A stretch of 64,000 nt of DNA from Desulfobacterales bacterium (GTDB taxonomy: Bacteria > Desulfobacterota > Desulfobacteria > Desulfobacterales > SpSt-501). This document shows, in pieces, positions 1 to 8,700 of the stretch. The notes below the pieces were generated by a model. That model ran no database searches. It was given only the letters and a program-made list of their open reading frames with translations, and was not told where the DNA came from. The stretch lies in contig JAUQXK010000144.1 of the NCBI GenBank assembly GCA_030834695.1, forward strand, positions 35,354 to 99,353, given 5' to 3'. Both the position numbers and the translations under genes were made by a program. Within the stretch, counting starts at the first letter, position 1; each line of letters opens with the position of its first letter.

Positions 1-786
1 CTGATCGTCAAGAACACGGACAGCAGCGGAAGCCGGGGGACCCGAATATTCCATGCGAAAGATCTTCCCGGCATCCATTCAGCCGCGCTTGCGGCCATGG
101 CCGTTTCACGCTCCAAACGAGCTCTTATCGAAGAGTATTGGGACGGTCCGGAGCAGACCGTCGAAACGCTCTTCGACTGCGAGGGCCGGTTCCATCCCTG
201 CTTTATTACGGACCGGGTGTTCGACAAACGTCAGGGGTACGCTATCGAAACCGGATTAAGGCATCCTTCCGCCTTGGCGGAACCGGTGCAGAAGGAAATG
301 TTTGCGCTGGCGGAGAAGGTCGCTCGTGATTTAGGGGTCACAATCGGTGCCGCCAAGTACGACATGATCCTCACGAGTGCCGGTCCCAGAATCATCGAAA
401 TGACCGTGCGCCTTTCGGGAGGTTTTGACTGCCAATACTTGGTGCCGGCCGCAACCGGCAAGAACGTGCTCCGGGCTGCCATCCAAACGGCGCTCGGCCG
501 GCCTTTCGATGCTTCGCTCCTGACCGATGTCAAGCACCGGGTCGGTCTCAGCGAATCGCTCTGGCCGGCTCCAGGGAGAATCGAATCCATCTCCGGAATC
601 GAAAAGGCAAAAACCGTCCCTGGATTTGAAGCGGTATTTTTCCGCTACCGGGTAGGCGATGTCGTAGATCCTTACACGGATTGCACGAAACGTGTTTGCT
701 TCATCATCACGACCGGTCGGGATGAACTCGAAGCGCGTCAAGCGATGGACACCATAAAAGGTCTTATTCGGATTCAGACAGTATGA
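1..786 (+). CDS. ATP-grasp ligase, 5'-truncated by window edge
   Basis: The frame is open from base 1, so this is the C-terminal ~261 residues of a longer protein. A glycine-rich stretch about two thirds of the way along (IEMTVRLSGGFD) matches the Mg/ATP-binding end of ATP-grasp carboxylate-amine ligases. The tail after it resembles the C-terminal domain of L-amino-acid ligase and carbamoyl-phosphate-synthase-like proteins. Such enzymes form amide or related bonds through acyl-phosphates; the substrate cannot be read. Its stop overlaps the next start (ATGA), so it is cotranscribed with the dehydrogenase-like and phosphatase-like genes. A role in making or modifying a sugar or polyol precursor is inference from context. 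Confidence 0.75.
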   Translation: MIVKNTDSSGSRGTRIFHAKDLPGIHSAALAAMAVSRSKRALIEEYWDGPEQTVETLFDCEGRFHPCFITDRVFDKRQGYAIETGLRHPSALAEPVQKEMFALAEKVARDLGVTIGAAKYDMILTSAGPRIIEMTVRLSGGFDCQYLVPAATGKNVLRAAIQTALGRPFDASLLTDVKHRVGLSESLWPAPGRIESISGIEKAKTVPGFEAVFFRYRVGDVVDPYTDCTKRVCFIITTGRDELEARQAMDTIKGLIRIQTV

Positions 787-1898
787 AAAAAAATGCCAAA
801 AAAAAATTGGTGGTATATGGGGCCGGCGCTATTGGGAGAGGCTATCTGCCCTGGGTGTTTGATCCGGAGGTATACGACTACTTCTATGTGGAGAACAATC
901 TTCGGCTCGCGGCCCGATTAAGGGAACGCAAGCAGTTCACCACTCATAAAACGGTCAACGGCCGGTATCTTTCCAAAATTGTCGGCATCGCAGAGTGTTT
1001 TGAATCCGGTCAAGAAGCGGAAGTGCTCGGGAAAGCCGATCTGGTCGTCACCGCCGTCGGTCCTCGGAACATGCTCCCACTCGCGGAACGATTGAGGCCG
1101 GTCCGTGCACCGATCATCTGTTGCGAGAATGACGCTTCCATTCCATCTCTCATGAACGCGGCCACTGGAAATGACAACTTCGTGTTCGCGATCCCGGACG
1201 TAATCACTTCGAACTCTGCTCCGCCCGAGTTGCTCGCCCAAGACGATCTGAGCGTCGTCACCGAGGACGGTGTGTGCTTCATCGACAAAAAAGTCGAGGG
1301 GGTCGCGGCCAGCGGACGGTTTGTCGATACCCTCGAATTGAATACCCAGTGGCTGGCTAAGCTCTACATCCACAACACCCCCCATTGTATTGCGGCTTAT
1401 CTCGGCGCATTGATCGGGGTGCGCTATCTTCACGAAGCCTTGAAAAATAAGAATGCCGCCGAAATCGTCAGCGGGGCAATGGCGGAAATGGAACAGATGC
1501 TGATGAAGCGGTATCGTCTCGAGGAAGGTTTCGTAAGGTGGTACGGCCATAAGGAGATCCAACGGTTCCGGAATGATCTGTTGTTCGATCCGATCCACCG
1601 AGTAGCACGAGAGCCGTTTCGCAAACTGGCCCAGAATGATCGTCTGATCGGAGCCGCTCAACAATGCTTGGGGGCCGGCATCATTCCCTCAAACCTCTTG
1701 CTGGGGATCATGGCGGCCTTCTGCTATCAAGACGGCAATGATCCCGATCACAACATTAAGTATTTGATCAACGCCTTGAGGCCTTACGATTTCTTACGGA
1801 TCATCATCCGACTGAATCCTCACGAAGCCCTGTTTGCCCTGCTACATGCAGAATGGAATAATAACCTGCAAATTTTGAAGGAACTAAAGGATGAATAG
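783..1898 (+). CDS. Mannitol-1-phosphate 5-dehydrogenase-like protein
   Basis: A 371-residue NAD(P)-dependent polyol dehydrogenase of the long-chain mannitol dehydrogenase family. The N-terminus carries a Rossmann dinucleotide motif GAGAIGRG (residues 13-20). The central KLYIHN segment (Lys about 193) followed by an Ala/Tyr/Leu/Gly-rich helix matches the catalytic region of mannitol-1-phosphate dehydrogenases. The family interconverts a hexitol phosphate and a ketose phosphate. With a downstream phosphatase-like gene, the pair could make a free polyol or related glycan building block (inference). ATG overlaps the upstream stop. The first seven codons contain runs of eight and nine A residues, which could slip. 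There is no strong ribosome-binding site, which suggests translational coupling. Confidence 0.75.
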   Translation: MKKNAKKKLVVYGAGAIGRGYLPWVFDPEVYDYFYVENNLRLAARLRERKQFTTHKTVNGRYLSKIVGIAECFESGQEAEVLGKADLVVTAVGPRNMLPLAERLRPVRAPIICCENDASIPSLMNAATGNDNFVFAIPDVITSNSAPPELLAQDDLSVVTEDGVCFIDKKVEGVAASGRFVDTLELNTQWLAKLYIHNTPHCIAAYLGALIGVRYLHEALKNKNAAEIVSGAMAEMEQMLMKRYRLEEGFVRWYGHKEIQRFRNDLLFDPIHRVAREPFRKLAQNDRLIGAAQQCLGAGIIPSNLLLGIMAAFCYQDGNDPDHNIKYLINALRPYDFLRIIIRLNPHEALFALLHAEWNNNLQILKELKDE

Positions 1899-2679
1899 GG
1901 AAAGTCGTCTAGAAACGGCCATTCGTGCGGCGGTTGCGGCGGGGGACATTTTGATCCGGCACTACCATGAAAAGGTGGATGCGACCTGCAAGGAGTCTCT
2001 GCGGGATATCGTCACCGAAATCGACCGCATGGCGGAGTCTTGCGTCATCGACATCATCCGCGGGGCGCGGAGTGATGAGTCGATCATCACCGAGGAGCGA
2101 GGGAGTGTTTCTGGATCAGGTGAAAATGGGTTCTGGTTGGTCGATGCGCTCGACGGGACCGTAAACTTCGTCAATCACATACCGTTTTTCTGCGTTTCGA
2201 TCGCCTACATCGAGGATCGGCAACCGGTCCTGGGGGCGGTCTACAATCCGATGGCCAACGATCTTTATTACGGTGCGGAAGGGATCGGCGTTTTCAGAAA
2301 CCAGAGCCCGATTAAGGTCAGGAACCGTTCCGGCTCCGAAAGCCTTTTTGCGGTCGCCTTCTCGGGGAAAAATTATGACCCGGAGAGGAGAAAAGATGAG
2401 TTCGGAATTATGGCCGACATCAACGATTCCTCCCGAGGCTGCTTACGTACCGGATCGGCGGCTATGAATCTGGCCTTCCTTGCCGAAGGCCGTCTGGGCG
2501 GATGCTGGGGGAAAGCGAACAAGTTTTGGGATATTGCCGCCGGCCTTCTTCTGGTGAGGCTTGCGGGAGCTTCTCTAAGGTATTCATGTGTGGATACGGA
2601 GAAAATGCTGGTCAGTTATGCCGCATCCAATCCCTTTGCGTGGGATTTTTTAAACGACCGGGTCGGAGCGATTCTGTAG
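1891..2679 (+). CDS. Inositol monophosphatase family phosphatase
   Basis: A 262-residue member of the Mg-dependent IMPase/FBPase/CysQ superfamily. Visible metal-site motifs are the acidic EERG segment near residue 70, DALDGT at 85-90 (canonical DPxDGT with Ala for Pro) followed by VNF, and WDIAAG around 213-218. Length is normal for the family. It removes phosphate from a small phosphorylated metabolite; the substrate cannot be deduced, but the adjacent polyol-phosphate dehydrogenase-like gene makes a sugar- or polyol-phosphate likely. ATG overlaps the end of that gene by 8 nt, with AAGG just upstream, so translation is probably coupled. Confidence 0.82.
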   Translation: MNRESRLETAIRAAVAAGDILIRHYHEKVDATCKESLRDIVTEIDRMAESCVIDIIRGARSDESIITEERGSVSGSGENGFWLVDALDGTVNFVNHIPFFCVSIAYIEDRQPVLGAVYNPMANDLYYGAEGIGVFRNQSPIKVRNRSGSESLFAVAFSGKNYDPERRKDEFGIMADINDSSRGCLRTGSAAMNLAFLAEGRLGGCWGKANKFWDIAAGLLLVRLAGASLRYSCVDTEKMLVSYAASNPFAWDFLNDRVGAIL

Positions 2680-2754
2680 AATACTTTATCCATCGCGACG
2701 TTGTGTTGAGAACGCCTTTCGGTTGATCAACAAGAAGGGAAAGAGATCTGAGAA

Positions 2755-5700
2755 ATGGACATCCTATTTTGGCTGGAACCAATGGCCGAGTTGCATTCAC
2801 CGTTCTTGATGAAAACCTGGTATACATGGTTTTCGTGTATCGATCAGCAATTGGCCCTGAAGCTGACGAACTATCGGTCCGCCATCATCGCGTTTGAAAG
2901 CATGAGATTTTATGAAGGTCACGGAAACTTTAAAAATTCCGTGATGTTGAGCCACTCGGATCTAAGATCGAATTGGTCCGAAAAGGGAAGTCTTTCTTTG
3001 AAATATGAAAAGGATCTGGCGCATAGCAATGAGATCGAACTTGTTGATTTAATCCGTAGACGAACGGAAGGACTGTCTCCGGATGTTGTTATATTGCTGA
3101 GCGAGGCTCCGTGGTTGAGACGCGCGTTTCCCGGCGCACTATTCATAAACATCGAAGTCTCCTGGATTCATCGAGCTCCTTTTCCGACCCTCTACTCGCT
3201 GGACCCGGTCGGCAAAGGGAAAGGCAGGGTGCTGGCGCAATACGCCGATGAACTTCTATCGAACTTTGAGGTGAACGACAACGAGAGAAACATAGTAAAC
3301 CAGATATGTGGCCCCGCAATAGGGAAATTAAAAGCGGGCCAGAGAGCAAGAGATGCGATTGGCGCCATAAGACACCGCTTCGAACGGGTCGTCCTGCTGC
3401 CGATATCCGGAAGGTATGTCACGGACGGAGAGACGCCGGTATTTGCGGCACTTGAATGGTACATGGAGCGCAGAGCGGATGACCGCACATTCTATGTGAT
3501 CACCCAACACCCCTTGGATAAAGCACTGAGCGATTCCGAGGCCGCATATTTGAAAGTAAAATTTAGTAATCTTGCACTGGACCTGCAAGAAATCGGTTCC
3601 CAATCCATCGTTCCGCACGTCGATGCGGTCATCGGGGATTTCAGCAGTGTTGCCAACCAAGTTCTATTTTACAACACAGAGATGATTTCGATCCTGCATG
3701 AACTCCCCTACGTGGATGGGAGCTTCGGTATACGAAACCCGTTGTGCCGGCTGATCGCTGACGCCAGCACGGAAAACAAGGAAAAGATATTATGCTGGCT
3801 GTTAACCAAATATGACACCAAAAAGGAAAACATCTTTAACAACGGGAAATGGTTCGCAACGTATCTGGAAGCCATGAAGCATTACAAGGAGACCGATTCG
3901 ATTCCAAAATTCTACCAGGCGGTCGAGCCGCCCGGCTCCAAAGCGATCAGTCGATCCATTCGGCACTCCAAACCCTGCCCGGGCAACCAAGCCCGGATAA
4001 TGAATAAGGGCGCAGCAGATATCAAGGCTATTGCTTTTTATTTGCCGCAATACCATCCGATCCCGGAAAACGATACCTGGTGGGGCAAGGGCTTTACGGA
4101 GTGGACTAACGTAAGTAAAGCCAAACCATTATTCGAAGGCCACTACCAGCCGCATCATCCCGCCGAACTCGGGTTTTACGATCTGCGGTTGGCCGAAATT
4201 CGGAAAACCCAAGCCGATCTGGCCAAGGCTTATGGGGTTTACGGCTTTTGCTATTATCACTACTGGTTTGGCGGCAAGCTATTGCTGGAGCGGCCACTTC
4301 AAGAAATTTTAAAATCGCAAAAACCCGATTTTCCGTTTTGCCTCTGCTGGGCGAACGAAAACTGGACACGCACATGGGACGGAGGGGATCAGCATATCCT
4401 GATTGCCCAGAATTACAGCGAAGACGATGACCTCCAGCATATTCGGTACCTTTCAAGGATTTTCCGGGACCGGCGCTACATCCGTATTCATGACAAGCCC
4501 CTTTTCCTTGTTTACAGAGCCAATCTCTTGCCCAACCCGATGCGAACAGCCGTCCTATGGCGAGAGGAAGCGAAACGGCTAGGAGTCGGCGAGATCTACC
4601 TTTGCCGGGTTGAAAGCTTTGCGGACGAACACACCGATCCTGCTGCGATCGGCTTTGATGCAGCGGTCGAATTTCAACCGGACTGGACGCTTTTATCCGA
4701 GGATCTGCGCGATAGACGGGTTCCGAACCTGAGAGCGTATCACTATGAAAAGGTAGTTGACCGAATGCTCGCCAAGCCGCTTCCGGCCTACAAGCGGTTT
4801 CAATGCGTTACGCCTTCATGGGACAACACGCCAAGACGTAACGGCAATTCTTTGTTCTTTACGGAAGCTTCACCGGCCCACTACGAAAGGTGGCTCACCA
4901 GCGCCTGCAGCAAGTTGAGTGCTACGAAGGCAGAAGAACACCTTGTCTTCATCAACGCTTGGAATGAATGGGGAGAAGGCAATCACCTAGAACCCGACGA
5001 AAAATTCGGCTATGGTTATCTCGAGTCCACTCGAAGAGCTCTCGAAACTTCAAAGAGTAACCTGCGGAAAGACGCCGAGGCCTTTCACGAGAGGATCCGG
5101 TCCGGTATAACGCCGAACGAAAGCCCGCAGGATGCCTTGGTCCGTCTGCTGGAGCTGGTTGAATTTCATCCGGATTATGCCCCTGCCTATTTGGATTTGG
5201 GCGCGCTCTTCAAACAAGCCGGCAACACGCAGAATGCCTTGGCGGCTTACGAGAAGGCCTGCTCCCTTGAACCTTTGAATTCCAGTTTTCTGAGATGCCT
5301 GGCAGACTTCAATTTCGTTGAACTGAAGCGGGTAGAAGATGCGGGAGCTCTCTACGAAAAGATCCTATCCCTGAATCCAGAAGACGAAGATGCCCTTCTC
5401 ATGCTGGGGAATCTTTCAACGATTCAGCACCGATTTGAAAAGGCGCTCCAGGCTTTTCTCAAGGTTCTTGTGCTAAACCCCGTGCATGAGTTTGCCGGCA
5501 GGATGTTTGATGAACTGGTAGTTAAAGTTAAGAACCGATCGATGGTGTCGGCCCCGGCCCAACTGCTGGAGGAGGCTCGGGTGCTCGCTCAAAGGGGAAG
5601 AAGCGATCAGGCCATCTGCACGATAGAGAAGCTCCTCAGCGCCTTTCCGGATCACGCGGAGGCTCACAACGACCTCGGTTGTCTCTTTTATCAAGCGGCG

Positions 5701-8700
5701 GATATGGAGAAGGCCTTGGCTCACTACGAAAGGGCGGTGGCGCTCGATCGCGCGAATACCACCTATCGGAAGAACCTGGCGGACTACTATTTTATCGAAG
5801 GGGGCGAACTGGATAAGGCCGTCAAGCTCTATCTCGAGGTCATCAGCGCAAACCCCAAAGATACAGAAGCATTGTTCGCTTTAGGCGTCATCAGCGAAAC
5901 ACTTGGCAAGTGCGGCGATGCCGTTGCCTTCTACCGAATGGTGCTATCCGCGGAGCCCGACCATGCTGCCGCGCGCGAACGTCTGGAATTGGCGTCCCGA
6001 GGCAACGAATCAATCCATACTGCGCCGGATATAAGCCTCACACCGTCAACCCCCACAAGCGTCAGCATCATCATCGCGGTGTTCAACAAGCTTGAGTACA
6101 CAAGAAAATGTATTGAAGCAATTATCCGCCACGCCCGCTCCGTTCCTTGTGAAATAATCGTCATCGATAACGCTTCCAGTGATGGGACCCCTGAATACCT
6201 GAGTTCGCTTTCCGAGACGATCAAGCTAATCCGCAACCCAACCAACGTCGGTTTCACGCTGGCTTGCAATCAAGGCGCCCGGGTCGCAACCGGCGAATAC
6301 ATTCTTTTCTTGAACAATGATACGGAGCCGGCAGCCGGATGGCTGGACCATCTGCTTGACCTGGCAGAGGCCGATTCCAAGATCGGCATCGTCGGCTCCA
6401 AACTCGTATTCCCCGACGGCAAACTCCAAGAAGCCGGAGGGACTATTTTCAGTGACGGGACCGGATGGAATTACGGCCGCCACGGCGACCCCGACGATCC
6501 TTCGTTCAATTATGTGCGGGAAGTCGATTACGTGTCCGGTGCATCGCTTCTGGTTCGGCATCGGTTGCTCAAGCAGCTGAACTACTTCGATGAGCGCTAT
6601 TCCCCGGGCTACTATGAGGATACCGATCTTTGCTTCGGAGCCAGGTTTCTCGGGTACAAAGTCATGTTCTGTCCCTTTTCCGTTGTTGTGCATCATGAGG
6701 GGGTATCGAGCGGCACCGATCTGAAGCAGGGGATGAAAAAGTACCAGGCCATCAACCGGGAAAAATTCAAAGCCAAGTGGGAAAAGGAACTGCGCAATCA
6801 ATACCTTGCCGACTCCAAAAATGTGATCCAGGCCAGCGAGCGAAACACTTCCGGAAACATCCTGATCATCGATCCCTTTCTGCCCATGTTCGATCGTGCG
6901 TCAGGATCTCTACGGCTCTTCACCATCATATCGCTTTTGCGAAAGCAGGGCTACCATATCACGTTCATCGCCCGGAACGGTCAAGAGCAGGAAGGCTACT
7001 CCGAAGCCCTTCGCAAAATGGGAGTTGAAGTTTATGCGACCGACAGCGATATGCTCAGACAGATGGGGTATGCTGTCTACGCCCGTCCATTCGATCTCAA
7101 ACGAATCTTGGAGGCTCGGCCGTACCAATTAGCCATTCTCTCATTCTACGTCATCGCCGAGCAATATCTGTCTATCATCCGCAGCGCCTCCCCCGAGACG
7201 AGAATTCTGATCGATACCGTGGATATTCACTTCGTCAGAGAAATGCGCCAAGCCGAGCTCAGCGGAGATCCGGCAGCCTTGAAGCGCACTTCCGCGACAA
7301 AGAAACGGGAACTGTCCATTTATTCGCAGGCGGATGGCGTGATAACCGTGACGGAACAGGATTGGGACCATATCCGGGCATTTCTGTCTGGCAAGCACCA
7401 TTTCGTCATTCCAAACATCCATCCAGCAGACGTTTCGCCGATTGATCCAAGCGGGCGAAAGGGACTCCTGTTCGTCGGCAATTTCAATCATCAGCCCAAC
7501 ATCGATGCCATGCTGTATTTCGTCGCCGAGATTTTTCCGAACGTACAGCGCATCCTGCCCGAGATGACCCTCACCATCGTCGGAAACAATCCGCCTGAAA
7601 CGGTTCTTGCTTTAAAGAGCAGCAACGTATTTGTAACGGGGTATGTGCCTTCGACCGAGCCCTATCTGAAAACATCCCGTGTATCGATTGCACCGCTTCG
7701 CTATGGGGCCGGCATGAAAGGAAAGATCGGTGAGGCAATGGCACACGGGCTGCCCGTGGTAACCTCATCCATCGGAGCTGAGGGCATGGGTTTGGTCTCC
7801 GGTCAAAACGCTCTTATTGCGGACTCGGCCCAAAAATTCGCGGACCATATTGTCTCGCTGTGCACGAACGACGAGACATGGCGGTCTATCGCGTCCGCTG
7901 GGCGAGCGCTTGTTTTGGACAACTATTCACCAGAGAAAGTCGGCCAGATAATTGCGGAGATGATAAAACAGGTTGCACTAATTCCACCGGAAAAGGGTAT
8001 TTCTGATAAACACGCCATTCAGCCCAGCCAAAACAAGACCGTAACAAAAGACTTTACCTCGATTGTCATTCTTACCTTTAACCAGCTCAAATACACAAAG
8101 GAATGCGTTCAAAGCATTCAACAGAATACACCCGAGCCGCATGAGATTATCTTTATCGACAACGGTTCAAGCGATGGTACCGTTAAGTGGCTGAGACGGC
8201 TTGTCGGCCGGAACACGAATTATAAACTGATCGAAAACGACAGCAATCTCGGTTTTTCGAAAGGCTGTAACCAGGGAATCGATTCATCCGCAGGTGATCG
8301 CGTCGTTCTTATCAACAACGATGTCGTGGTAACCAAAGACTGGCTTTCCGGTCTGCTCGAATGCCTTCATAGTGCCGACGATATAGGTATCGTAGGTCCC
8401 ATGACCAACGCGATCAGCGGCCCTCAGAAGGTCCCCTTTGTGGCTTACTCCTCCGTCGACGGCCTGGCGGAATATTCCCAAGAATTCCGGGTAAGGAATC
8501 GACACCGAAAAATACCCACCCGGCGCGTCGTCGGTTTCTGCATGCTTTTCAAGCGGCAGCTCATAGAGGAAATCGGTATCCTGGACGAGAGCTTCGGATC
8601 GGGCAATTTCGAGGACGACGATTTTTGTCTGCGTGCCTTGCTGGCAGGCTACCGGAACATGATTGCCGGAGACGTGTTCATCCACCATTACGGCAGCAGA

